A stretch of 35,319 nt of DNA from Nemertoderma westbladi (lineage: Eukaryota; Xenacoelomorpha; Nemertodermatida; Nemertodermatidae): positions 1 to 35,319 of the forward strand of contig JAUCBJ010002767.1 of the NCBI GenBank assembly GCA_032718475.1, given 5' to 3'. The translations under genes and the position numbers were made by a program. The notes below the pieces were generated by a model. It was not told the origin of the DNA, did not search any database, and worked only from the letters and a program-made list of their open reading frames with translations. Shown here one piece after another: positions 8,853 through 18,044 of this stretch. Positions within the stretch are counted from its first letter, which is position 1, and each line of letters opens with the position of its first letter.

Positions 8853-10232
8853 GATTAAAATCTATCAAACACGAAAAGGGGTCTTCTAATCAAGTGGCAG
8901 ATGCGCTTTCTAGGTTCCCTAGTAATTGTTCATATATGGATGTGTTTGTGCTTGATGAGAGTGAAAATGGGGGATTAAAACAACTTTCGAAAGAGGAACT
9001 CATTCAGCTTCAAGAAGCTGACAGCGAATTTGACCGAATTAATTATCGATTCACTAAAACTGTTGAAGGGATATACACTTATAAATCCAGGTTATTTGTG
9101 CCCAAAGGACTTCGTTCTAAAGTTGTCAAATCTGTTCATGGTTACAATAGTGCTCACCTGGGCTATGAGAAAACGTTATCATTATTATAACGGGAATGCT
9201 ATTGGCCAAATATGAATAAGGAGTTAAAGACTTACTTAAAAAATTGTGATGTGTGTCTTCGCAAAAAAGGTTTTACCACCAGCACCGATGCCACTGCAAT
9301 CCCTACCTGAGGTTACAAGACCTTATGAGCGGGTTGCTATGGATTTCTGTGGCCCTTTCCCAAAGTCTTCTACTGGAAACACTCATTTGCTTGTTGTCGT
9401 AGATCATTTCTCTCGGTTTCTAGATGTGTTCGCAGTAGGAAACACAACTTCAACAACTGTCATTGGATGTTTAATGAAATTGATTAGAAAATGTCAAAAG
9501 CCCCTAGAAATAAAAACCATATTGACAGATCAAGGACGATGCTTTATTTCAAATGAGTTTAAAAACTTTTGTCCCCAACAGAAAATCAACAATACAGTAA
9601 CCAGTCCATACCACCCTCAGTGTAATGGTATGGCAGAGAGGTTGGTCAGAACCATAAAGGACCAAATTAGAGCGCAATTAGTAGAAACTAAAGATGGTAC
9701 TCAAACTTCATGGGACTGTCATATTGATTCATTTGTTTCTACTTACAATCACTCTGTACATAAAAGTCTAGGTTTATCTCCAATGGACGTGGTAAATCAA
9801 GTTCACTCACCTATACCAGCTCTATCCTGGTTGGGAATTATAAATGATAAACCGATTAATCAAGTTAAACTACATAATGTTATCCACAAAACGCGAATCT
9901 TTCGTCGCAGACAACACGAATATCATGACAAGATATACAAAGCTGAAGAGCGGAAATTCTGTGTCGGGGAAAAGGTATGGCGGACACATTTACCTCCAAC
10001 ATCTCCAGGCTTGGCGTCTAGTCTAATACCACGATGGGATGGACCTTACGTTGTAACAGAACATATAGGTCCAGTTAATGTCCGTATTTCGATACCTGAC
10101 AGACCCACGTGGAATCAAGTGATTCACATCGACCATTTGAGACTATGCACACACGTTATCCAGCATTCTCAATTTCCTCGACCAAGAGGTCGTCCACCTA
10201 AGATGAGGGGGGGAAGTGTAGTGACTGATTGA
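8853..10232 (+). pseudogene. pol: gypsy pol fragment: integrase
   Basis: After a KGSSNQVADALSRFPSN linker comes the zinc-binding HHCC module: HGYNSAHLGY, then NCDVC about 30 residues later. An in-frame TAA (9188-9190) and an extra base in the A-run at 9263-9268 break it. The remaining 328-codon frame from 9246 holds the catalytic core with a complete DDE triad: Asp33 in AMDFCGPF, Asp95 in LTDQGRCF and Glu131 in CNGMAERLVRTIKD, with the 35-residue D-E spacing typical of retroviral-type integrases. A GPY/F-like module (IPRWDGPYVV) and a basic tail (PRGRPPK) follow. The protein would have inserted element cDNA into chromosomes. The core is better preserved than RT, but without its N-terminus and RT the copy is dead. 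Confidence 0.92.
10201..10216 (+). promoter_or_regulatory. Polypurine tract of the gypsy element
   Basis: AGATGAGGGGGGGAAG lies directly before the TG that opens the putative 3' LTR and overlaps the last integrase codons. This is the usual position of the plus-strand priming site. Confidence 0.75.
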
Positions 10233-10489
10233 CCCTTGTTCACTGATTGACCCTTATGAATATTGTGTAACTCTTAGTTGTGTTATATAGCTATATAGGA
10301 AAGCAGTTTACAGGTGACAGTTTAGTTACAGTAACTTGTTTGATTGTATATGTTGTTCGACATTGATTATTATATGTGGCAGTCTACATACATTACTTAA
10401 TTATTGTGCTGTGTTGTGGCCCCTATATATAATCTATGCTAACTATGGCGAATTAAAATGAATTAATAATAATAATAATATAGTTAACA
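10217..10489 (+). repeat. gypsy 3' LTR (partner LTR absent)
   Basis: The stretch starts TGTAGTGACTG immediately after the polypurine tract and can be closed at TAACA near 10489. It contains CCTATATATAATC (a TATA-like motif) near 10422 and an A/T-rich run before the end. Near its start TGACTGATTGACCCTTGTTCACTGATTGACCC is a short direct repeat. The right boundary is inferred from the CA terminus only, because no second LTR is present for comparison. Confidence 0.6.
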
Positions 10490-10501
10490 ATAGTAGATTC
10501 G

Positions 10502-11575
10502 CTAAACTCTGATCTTCATCTCTATTTTATCCATTGGTACGAAGCTCTCAGGGTTAGTGAATGTCTTCCAATAAGGGCCCTCCCCACCCTCTCTCCCGTA
10601 GATGCCGTTTAGATTGGAGTAGCTGCACCTCTTATACCACCAAGCCCCTTTGTAGAAGTCATTGGCGCAGTTTTCGGAATGAGCATCGTTGTCGCGATCA
10701 TAGGTTGAGAAAGGTTGGCCATTGATGTAGATGTCCCCACTGGGAGTCTCATAAAGTATCGAATCACCAGCTGTTCCGCTGTATCCGGATATCTGTAGCA
10801 TGTACTTACTATTAGAATCACCGATACTGAAGTTATTATACTCAGCGTACTTGTGTTCTCCTTGGTACCAAAGATCGATCCTCAGTTTGACTCCGGCTTT
10901 GGTAAGTTTGTGGATGTCATCCAAACCTAGAAAAAACTCGCTCTCCACATCACCAAACCCCATCGCATAACTGGTCCATTTGCGATAGAAGTCTGCTGAT
11001 CCATCTTCCCGCCTCTGTATTACTAACCACGGACCTTCAGGGGCTGAGTTGTCGCATCTAATGACACCATTTACTCCATAAGTATGACTGAAGAAGTTGG
11101 TTGTGTTTACTTGAGTATTTATACAAAGGAATTCTGGGTGAATCTGCGACAACTTGTCCACCAGGTCGTTATTTCTTTCCTTTAGATCACCAATACTTTC
11201 ATCTAACTTACCATTTCTTTCCTTTAGATCATCAATACTTCCCATGAGATTATTATTTTGAATTGTAATCTGGTCTTTTATTTCTTTATTGTTCTTGTTA
11301 GAAATCATAAAAAACAATGTTGCTAGTGCCGCTGCTACTAATAACACTACCAAGATCATACCAACAACCCCGACCCACCATCTTCTAACCGAAACAAATC
11401 GTCTCTCAGTAACGGCTTTATTGCGTCCTATAACATTCTGTGACTTATGATGTTGTGGAATCGCGTTATCCGATATGACATCATAGACACCTTCCGCTGA
11501 TCCTGCTGGAATTTCCTCCATCTCAATTTCTGTATCACTATATATTCCATCATGAGCCATGTTCTGTTCAGTCAT
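10502..11575 (-). CDS. Type II transmembrane fibrinogen-related protein (FReD)
   Basis: This intact, intronless frame of 357 aa is the best host gene here. The N-terminal cytoplasmic tail (1-65) is acidic and holds tyrosines in GIYSDT (Y12) and GVYDVI (Y31). A basic RRWW precedes one membrane helix at about 67-91. A coiled-coil stalk (96-145) contains a duplicated 15-residue unit, SIDDLKERNGKLDE then SIGDLKERNNDLVD. The fibrinogen C-terminal domain spans about 149-357, with the expected cysteine pairs C151/C174 and C303/C317, a DRDND calcium-site loop (293-297) and the WWYKRC block. N-glycosylation sequons lie at N157 and N248. FReDs bind glycans or acetylated ligands; a membrane-bound trimer acting as a pattern-recognition or adhesion receptor is inferred. 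Met6 (AACATGG) is a better start context than Met1. No intron suggests a retrocopy or a lineage-specific single-exon gene. Confidence 0.9.
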   Translation of the reverse strand: MTEQNMAHDGIYSDTEIEMEEIPAGSAEGVYDVISDNAIPQHHKSQNVIGRNKAVTERRFVSVRRWWVGVVGMILVVLLVAAALATLFFMISNKNNKEIKDQITIQNNNLMGSIDDLKERNGKLDESIGDLKERNNDLVDKLSQIHPEFLCINTQVNTTNFFSHTYGVNGVIRCDNSAPEGPWLVIQRREDGSADFYRKWTSYAMGFGDVESEFFLGLDDIHKLTKAGVKLRIDLWYQGEHKYAEYNNFSIGDSNSKYMLQISGYSGTAGDSILYETPSGDIYINGQPFSTYDRDNDAHSENCANDFYKGAWWYKRCSYSNLNGIYGREGGEGPYWKTFTNPESFVPMDKIEMKIRV

Positions 11576-11880
11576 TGATAGATTGGATTACACTAAGTAA
11601 AGTTGTTAAATTTGTTGGTTTTTTAAAGTTTAATGCTTTTTGAAGATTTCGGTTAATTTCGAGAATTTTTAGACAGTTAAATATATGTAATACGTTTTCG
11701 CTATTTATTTTACACAATGTATTGTAAGTTAATAAGGTAAACCTTTATACCAATAAATAAACCAATTAGGAGGAATAAGTTTTAGATTGTTTCTTTATGC
11801 TGATATATGTAATATGCCAAGATTGTTGTTATGCTATTTATTATCTGTGTACCTGTACAACAGAAGAGGAGGGAGATTTT
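11554..11880 (-). repeat. FReD 5' end and upstream region, duplicate unit 1
   Basis: This stretch aligns with 12301-12675 in direct orientation. Shared phrases include GAGCCATGTTC, ATTTCGGTTAATTTCGAG, TACCAATAA, AGGAGGAATAAGTTT and GCCAAGATTGTTGTTATGC. The homology begins at codon 6 of the FReD frame and extends through the 5' UTR and the TATA region. Confidence 0.85.
11743..11766 (-). promoter_or_regulatory. TATA box with two ATTGG boxes upstream of the FReD gene
   Basis: Read on the minus strand, ATTGGTTTATTTATTGG leads directly into TATAAAG (11749-11743), about 170 bp before the start codon. Two inverted CCAAT boxes next to a TATA box is a plausible core promoter. The same arrangement is kept in the duplicated copy at 12519-12550. 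Confidence 0.55.
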
Positions 11881-12011
11881 CTTACTTTTGGCTCTAAATC
11901 GGATCCAAATTTGGCACGCAATTAAACAACTATAAGCCGACAGTTACATTCTAATAAAAGTTATAATTAATATTATATACTGTAGTAGGGGAATTACTGA
12001 CTGGCATTCGA

Positions 12012-12145
12012 CAGAGGCGTAGCGAGCCCTTCTGGCGCCCAGGGGAATTTGACGCCCTGACATTTGCCTGGAATTTCAGCTCCCCCGGGTGAGTGCGCCC
12101 GGGGGAACATCCCCCCCCCCCCCCCCCCCCCTCGCTACGCCTCTG
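12012..12145. mobile_element. hAT-like MITE with 8-bp TSD
   Basis: A perfect 15-bp TIR, CAGAGGCGTAGCGAG, is present at 12012-12026 and inverted at 12131-12145. The element is flanked by GCATTCGA at 12004-12011 and 12146-12153. CAG-type termini and an 8-bp TSD are hAT hallmarks. At 134 bp it carries no gene. The right half is mostly a C-run (about 21) that may vary between assemblies. Confidence 0.9.
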
Positions 12146-12300
12146 GCATTCGACTGACTGATTGCTCACATAATGCTAAATCATAAAAACCCATCTTAGA
12201 TTTAGTAGGACACAAATACACGAGTGGGGCCTTCGTGCAGGAGAACTGCATATTATTATTAATTGATGAAGGATATGTTGATCTGGATTTAAGAAATATT

Positions 12301-12675
12301 GAGCCATGTTCAATTATTGATGGATTGGAGAACTATAGTACTAATAACTATGGCTACTAGTAAAGTTTGTTGTTGTTGTTGTTTTTGTTGGTTTAAAGTT
12401 TATTGCTTTTTGAGATTTCGGTTAATTTCGAGAATTTTTAGGGAGTTAAATATAATTTCATATTTAATACGTTTATTTCGCTACTTATTTTTACACAATG
12501 TGTTGTAAATCAGGCAAACTTTTATACCAATAAGCAATAAATAAACCAATTTTAGGAGGAATAAGTTTCAGAATGTTTCTTTATGCGGTTATTTATGCCA
12601 AGATTGTTGTTATGCTATTGTATTGTAATAAATAACAAACGTGTATTACCTGTACAATAGTACAAGAGGGTAATT
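12301..12675 (-). pseudogene. Truncated duplicate of the FReD gene 5' end and promoter
   Basis: On the minus strand, TATAAAAG (12526-12519), the two ATTGG boxes, the 5' UTR-like sequence and AACATGGCTCA (ATG at 12307-12305) match the FReD gene, including its sixth codon. Beyond GCTCA the sequence departs completely from FReD, so only the promoter and the first codons were copied or kept. Codon 1 of the main gene has no ATG equivalent here, which favours Met6 as the ancestral start. The copy carries an extra GTT microsatellite (12366-12390) and several small indels, so the duplication is not recent. Confidence 0.75.
12519..12550 (-). promoter_or_regulatory. Duplicate TATA/ATTGG promoter core
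   Basis: The minus strand reads ATTGGTTTATTTATTGC, then TTATTGG, then TATAAAAG. This is the same order and spacing as the FReD promoter with a 6-bp insertion. Preservation of exactly these boxes in an otherwise diverged copy supports their being functional sites. Confidence 0.45.
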
Positions 12676-12678
12676 TTG

Positions 12679-13494
12679 GGTGTAAACGCTACGCCAACAA
12701 CCGACAGCTGACACTAACGCCGACAACCATTATTAAAGCTAATTAATGTTAATTATTAATTGAGGGGACGTTACACTGGAAGGTTATTGTAACCAAAACA
12801 ATAAACGAGAGTCACGAACTCAGGTTACATTTTCATTTTTGCTGTTGTTGGCTGTGAAGGGATTCACGAGTTGGCGAGGGAATCCCAACCGGATGTGTTA
12901 GCTTTCGGGCTATACGCGTCGCCGCGTCCGTAGGCTGCTGAAAGGCTGGCAATGTCTGACTTCTAAGGCAGAAGGCCGTTTGAATAACTGAGTTCTAGTA
13001 GTAGTTGTTCGTAATGTCAGAATATAATAATAGCACGGTTAATGACGACGGTTAAAACCGTCCTCGTCCCACAGCTCTACACATACCAACTGAACTACAA
13101 GCAATAAATGCAATGGTTATATTACCAACACATATTGAATATTCCTACTGCTCTACGTGGCCTGGCCAATGAATGCACTTCAATTACATGGTTTCCTGTT
13201 CCATCATTGGCTAACCTATTAATCTCCACTTCGGCACTCCCTGTTGCCACTATCCATTGTCGCTAGCCCCTTTGTCCCCTTGAGATGGCTTATGGCCTCT
13301 CAACTCTGCTTGTGGCTGGCAATGTGTATCGCCTAAGTTGGTTGTTAGGTGAGATTATATTAGTAATGTCACCTTCCCAACTATAATTGGTAAAAAGCCA
13401 CTTTCCCCATTTTCCACTGGGTAGTGCAGGGAATTGAATCCGCTTACATTGGCAGTGGTTATCGGCTGTCAGTTGTCAGCGTAGCGTTGACACC
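12679..13494. mobile_element. Candidate TIR transposon, 816 bp
   Basis: The outer ~30 bp are inverted repeats with about four mismatches: GGTGTAAACGCTACGCCAAC on the left and, inverted, GGTGTCAACGCTACGCTGAC on the right, both continuing into ACAAC(C/T)GACAGC. Homology between the two FReD 5' duplicates stops at the left end, as expected if the element inserted there. I could not find a convincing TSD, and there is no coding sequence, so the superfamily is open. Confidence 0.6.
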
Positions 13495-13859
13495 TGGAAA
13501 TTTTTTAGTTCTCATCACCCAGAAAACCAATATGTCACCTCACGACAGTTATTAACCAAAATGGGAAATCAATCTGTTAGCACCCCGATTGTAAGCCAAA
13601 CCCAAAGGTCAACTTACAACCAGGGAAGGGAGCCTTGCCAAAGGAACCAAATTGAACAGTGAGATGGCCGCGCAAGCTAGCAATGTGTACTAAATTTTAA
13701 AGCTATTGTTTCATGTGTATATTTATTGGTATGGTGCATATAACAACCTACTATAGGAATCGGCTTACTAACCACAAGCCATAGCCCATACATAGTGAGA
13801 GAGGGATTAACCAGGAAAGTAAGCGATTAATCATTAAGGCATTAGCCAATAGTGAAGTA

Positions 13860-16228
13860 CTACTACTACTACTACTAGGTTGAGCGAACTCGGACAGTGG
13901 AAATGAGATCCTTCCAGGCTTCCCGATTCTCCATAGTTGTCGAATTTCGTTTCTCTCAAGTTCAGTATCCCTTTCAAGTTGATCTATATATGTTATGGCT
14001 GGTCGTCCACGACTACGCTTTCCATGAGTTGGTTGCCAGAAAAGTACATCTGGTATGACCTCGTCTTTACTTCACCAGCAGTGCCCACTGAATCTTAATC
14101 TGCATTCACGGAGGGTGGTTGATACAGGTGGAATTGTACAATAAAGCTCGGCGTTTGTCATGTGTTGTCTCCAGCTGATGTTTAGGGCTGCCCTTAGTAT
14201 TCTTGTGTAGCAACCATCAATTCGTTGTTCAAGTTATTTAGTCAGTGTCCAGGTCTCACCCCCGTATAAAAATACACTTTCCACTGTGGCTCGAAAGAAC
14301 TTAGTCTTCAGGTGCCTGGAGAGATCTGATTTCCAGATGGTATCCATTTTTGATAGAGCTACCCAAGCCTTTGCTTTCCTAACTTATATGTCCTTTTTGC
14401 TACTCTCAATCCATGATCCAAGGTACTGGAAGTCGTCAACCTTCCTTAGTTGATTATTGTCAATGGTTGACAAGTTTCCATCAACATTAAAGGTCATGAA
14501 TTCGGACTTGGAATCATTTATAAGCAATCCAACCTCCTTAGCAGCCCTCTCCACTTTATTTAGTAGAAGCTGTGCATCTGCTAGGGTATTAGAGAGCAGG
14601 GCGATGTCATCCGCAAAGTCGGTGTCTGTGACTGTAGTTGCCGGATATCTACTACTTCTGCGTTCTTGAAGTGTGAATCCCAGGTCTTCACCCTTTGTGG
14701 CTGTCCTCATTGCGTAATCCAGCACAATTACAAATAGTAATGGTGCTAATGTGTCACCTTGCAGTACCCCAGCCAGGATTGAAAAAAACTCAGTTTCACC
14801 ATCTGGTGAGAGTACCTGCGCTTCTGTGTCACAATATAACAATCCAATGCCAGCAACAATTACTTCTGGTATTCCATAAGCTCTTAGGATTTCAAGCATT
14901 TTGCCTCTATGGATGGAGTCGAATGCCTTCTTGAAGTCCACAAAAGTCATGACTGCGTGGAGATTCTTCGACTTAATTCCTTCAATCAGTCTCCATAGTG
15001 CAAGTATCTGAGCTATTATTGATCTACTTGGTCGAAATCCGTTTTGGCTTTTACGCAGTAGTTTCTCTATGTGAGGCCTAATCCTATATAGAATCATTTT
15101 ATTGTATATTTTGGCAGCTACCACAAGCAGACAGATCCCACGATAGTTTGTTGGTATACCGAGGTCTCCTTTCTTGGGGAGAGACTTTAGTTGACCTTTA
15201 GTCCAAATTGGTGGTGGCTTTTCCCCTTTTAACATCTGGTTGCAAACATTCAATAATGGTCTGTTTAGCACTCCTGTTTTCCATACCTCTGCTGGGATTT
15301 CATCTAATCCACTCGCTTTATTATTGGACATGCTTTTAATGCTTCTCTGGAGTTCGGCAGGTGTGAAGTCCCCTGTTTCTATAGGTAGTGTCTTGTCATA
15401 TATTTTCCTTGTAGGGCTGACCTCGATGTTTGGTGGCTGCCCAAGCAAGTTGCTGAAGTGATTTTTCCACTTCCCAACACGTTCTTCAGGACTATCGGCT
15501 TTGAGGCGCCCCTTTGCACAACTTTTCCGACCAGATACCTCATTTACAGTTTGCCAGGTAAGTCTTGATTGTTGCTGTATGTGAGCAGTTGTAATTGCTT
15601 CAATTTTATCCTGTATGTGCTTTTCCTGGCTGATGTTGTAGGCCAATTTAAGATTGTCCTTAGCTTTCTCAACCTTCTTAATGTTTTCTGTTGTTGGTTG
15701 TTCGGTTTTAACTTTGTAGGCTATCTTAAGATCTTCTCTCTTACAAGTAACCTCAGAGTTTTGCCATGGCACATACTGTTTTCATTTGGGTTTCTGGGGG
15801 ATATGCCTCTTAGCTGATTCATTGTGGGCTGTTATTATATTCTGGTATATTGAATCGGTGGACTGGTCTTCATCCATTGACTGAAGTGCTTCAAAGCGGT
15901 TTTGAACTTCTACTGTGTAAGCATCCTTTACTGCATTGTCAGTTCTGAGTTTCTCCCAGTCATAGTTGATTTGCTTGCTTGTCCTGGGTTTGCTGGCTCT
16001 CAAACTGAGTCTGATCTCTGCAGTTACAATTCTGTGGTCCGAACCAATTAGGTTGAACGAGCTGTATGCCTCGCAGTTGATCATGCTATTTCTCCACTTT
16101 TTGTTTATAAGGATGTAATCCAGTTGTGCTTTGGTTCCATTAGGGTATTGAAAGGTCCATAGCTTCCCCTTACTCTTTTCGAATGTGTTGTTTGTTGGTA
16201 TCAATTCACATTCTTCCATTAGATCTTG
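13860..16228 (-). mobile_element. 5'-truncated LINE with 12-bp TSD
   Basis: The insert is bounded by AATAGTGAAGTA at 13848-13859 and 16229-16240. The right arm of the inverted repeat has the uninterrupted equivalent, TAGCCAATAGTGATGTAGC, near 20080. On the minus strand the element starts inside the endonuclease and ends in an (AGT)n tail (13860-13877). The clade is APE-type, RTE-like by its endonuclease and RT motifs. The 12-bp TSD and 5' truncation are what target-primed reverse transcription leaves. Confidence 0.93.
13880..16228 (-). pseudogene. LINE endonuclease-reverse transcriptase, nonsense-mutated
   Basis: One continuous minus frame covers the whole insert but is broken by at least four in-frame stops: TGA at 15782-15784, TAA at 14384-14386, TAA at 14234-14236 and TGA at 14072-14074. 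The endonuclease C-terminal part shows LDYILINKKWRNS and the catalytic SDHR motif. The RT (frame 14384-15772) shows NNKASGLDEIPAEVWK, NGFRPSRSI, FVDFKKAFDSIHR (first catalytic Asp), AGVLQGDTLAPLLF and DFADDIALLS (catalytic DD). Past the TAA the frame continues with LYGGETWTLT and RLRFSGHC, the usual C-terminal region also seen in LINE fragments A and B. Stops but no frameshifts imply a fairly young copy. It once encoded nicking and copying activities for its own RNA. Confidence 0.93.
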
Positions 16229-16767
16229 AATAGTGAAGTAGCAGCTCTGAAACCTCATTGGTCAGAGCAGCAATAAGCCAAACCCCCTCAATCTATAGTA
16301 GCTTATACTGCTGTAATATCAATTTATACTTCAGTCACATGTGTCTCTCTAACCTGAGAAGAGGCTTTAGTTTTAACGGTTATGTGTATTTATTAATGGC
16401 ATTTAGTATCTCAGTGCAGATATCAGATTCAGACTTGTGCTATTGCTGGTCACTGTTTATTACATATGATATTTCTATTATACATGGAAGGAAAAACAAG
16501 AAGCTAGTTTTCCCTGGTTCTGGGTCGCCAATCCATTCCTACACAACCAGTGAGAACAAAGCAAACTCAATCAGCATGGTAACTGGCCGCGCATGTGTCT
16601 CTAGATCTAGCTGGCTACCGTGACACTTAAAACTAAAGGGGCTAAAAGATGAGACGAAGCATACCATTGGGGTCCACGACAGGCAGCTGCAGACTGACAC
16701 AGGCTGCAACACCCACTCCATCAATTACCACTCTATTGAACATCTGCCACTCAAGGAGGGCACAGAG

Positions 16768-17643
16768 ATGGAGGCATCTGGTGGAATGGCGCAGGAGGAA
16801 ACTATCCTGGAAGTAACGGTCTGCCATGACTATGAGGCGTTTGAAGTTGGCCCCAGCGAGCCCCATGATACGCCACTACCAGAAGAGTCAACTCGCGAAG
16901 ATCAAGTGAATACCGGGTGGGCCAAACCCGTTCGAATGCAGTGCAGGGAGGATCCAGGATCGATGCTGAGTTCGATGACAGCAATGAATTCAGTAATGAG
17001 GAGGATGATGACCTCGATGGGGAGCACAACCGCAGGTACGACGGGAACCCTCAATGAGATAGAAAAACTTTGAAGGAACTACCGCCGTAAGTTGAGAGAT
17101 GTGGAAGAAGCAAATAGAAAGGGTAACATTAGTTCCAATCTATTAGATACTCTTTATATTACGAACTTTTACTTTGAACATTTAAACAAGATGGGTGAAT
17201 CAGATAGGGCTGACCAATTAGCCGCCAGGTTGGCGGAAGGTGTAAGAAATCTTTGTAGTAGGAGGTTAATGTTACAATATGTTGTAGTAAGACATTATAT
17301 AGTACACGTGGTTGAACCAAGCCAAAATGGGGAGAGGGAAGTTGATGACACGCGTCCGGAGGAAGTAAACCCCAAGGACTCTGTGTCATTGGCAGGTTCA
17401 GACAGGCCCAAAGGTGCATGTAGTGGTTCATCATTACAATCCATTACGCCATTTATAGTAAGACATGCCATGAATATAAGCGCAAGGTATGTGATGGACG
17501 TAACTAGAATGGAGAAGCAGGACACCCTACAGGAACTGGAGGAACATGAGGCTGAGGAGCATAAGGAACAAGAGAGAAAGCGTGAGAGTAAAAAAGTCTG
17601 CAGGGAGCTTCATGAGAGATTGAAAACATTGAGAAATACCTAA
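16768..17643 (+). pseudogene. Unidentified ORF of the inverted repeat, left copy, one premature stop
   Basis: The frame from MEASGG to ERLKTLRNT is open except for TGA at 17071-17073, which is CGA (Arg) in the right arm, so a single C-to-T change disabled it; without it the product would be about 291 aa. I recognise no domain. The N-terminal third is acidic and Ser/Thr/Met rich. About 95-150 is likely helical (DVEEANRKGN, HLNKMGESDRADQLAARLAE). The C-terminus is a strongly charged coiled coil (QELEEHEAEEHKEQERKRES). It could be a structural or accessory protein of an unknown transposon or a duplicated host gene. A second, upstream ORF (16258-16623) is also open in both arms, but part of it is shared flanking DNA. 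Confidence 0.5.
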
Positions 17644-18044
17644 ACGGAACAAGAGTATATTATTAATTTACGTGAAATAGGTGTGTCACCCAGTAAGGTA
17701 AACATAATGTGAAACCTCCGAAACCTCAAGTAAAGGAGGGCGTAGTGCAAAGATTTATTTAAATGCAAAAGTAAATACGACAGAACAGACAGACGACTGG
17801 AGCAATACAAGTAATTCAATTAATACAAGATCTAGTACGACAAATAAAAATAATAAAATTAAAAAAAATAATTAAAATTTAAAATAAAAAAAAAGGTAAG
17901 CAGAATATAAGTGGAATGGAAACATTACAGGGCCACAAATCGAATGGAAAACCCACCAAGGAGGCTACAGAAAATGTTGGGGAAACTGATGCACTGATGG
18001 ATGGAGGCACTGATGGGAACTGGGAGGGCCATAAGATGGCGGAT
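17379..18044. other. Spacer of the inverted repeat, proximal part
   Basis: It contains the last ~265 bp of the left ORF, which has no equivalent in the right arm. Then comes AT-rich sequence with an A-rich stretch at 17840-17898 that could be a degraded poly(A) or simple repeat. There is no other gene. Confidence 0.5.

Larger units (their letters stand above)
6828..10489 (+). mobile_element. Ty3/gypsy retrotransposon remnant, 3' half
   Basis: The order RT C-terminus, RNase H, integrase, polypurine tract, LTR identifies a gypsy-type element on the plus strand. Gag, protease and most of RT are absent because the remnant starts at the right TTAA of the piggyBac-like MITE. It is interrupted at 7613-8852 by a TG...CA insert. 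Decay includes two single-base frameshifts (T-run 7010-7014, A-run 9263-9268), a TAA at 9188-9190 and an altered RT active site. Confidence 0.9.
13513..17378 (+). repeat. Left arm of the large inverted repeat (interrupted by a LINE)
   Basis: The left arm starts CATCACCCAGAAAACCAAT and matches the right arm in inverted orientation up to GAAGTAAACCCC near 17378. Without the LINE (13860-16228) and one TSD it is about 1.49 kb. The arms differ by scattered substitutions and small indels, including about 25 bp near 16287 present only in the right arm. Coding-like sequence points from the outer edge toward the centre. Confidence 0.9.

Noticed and set aside
16258-16623. 121-codon ORF also partly open in the right arm (19903-19658)
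   Set aside because: It is shared because the arms are duplicates. The two ORFs diverge at their 5' ends, there is no domain, and substitutions show no clear coding pattern by eye.
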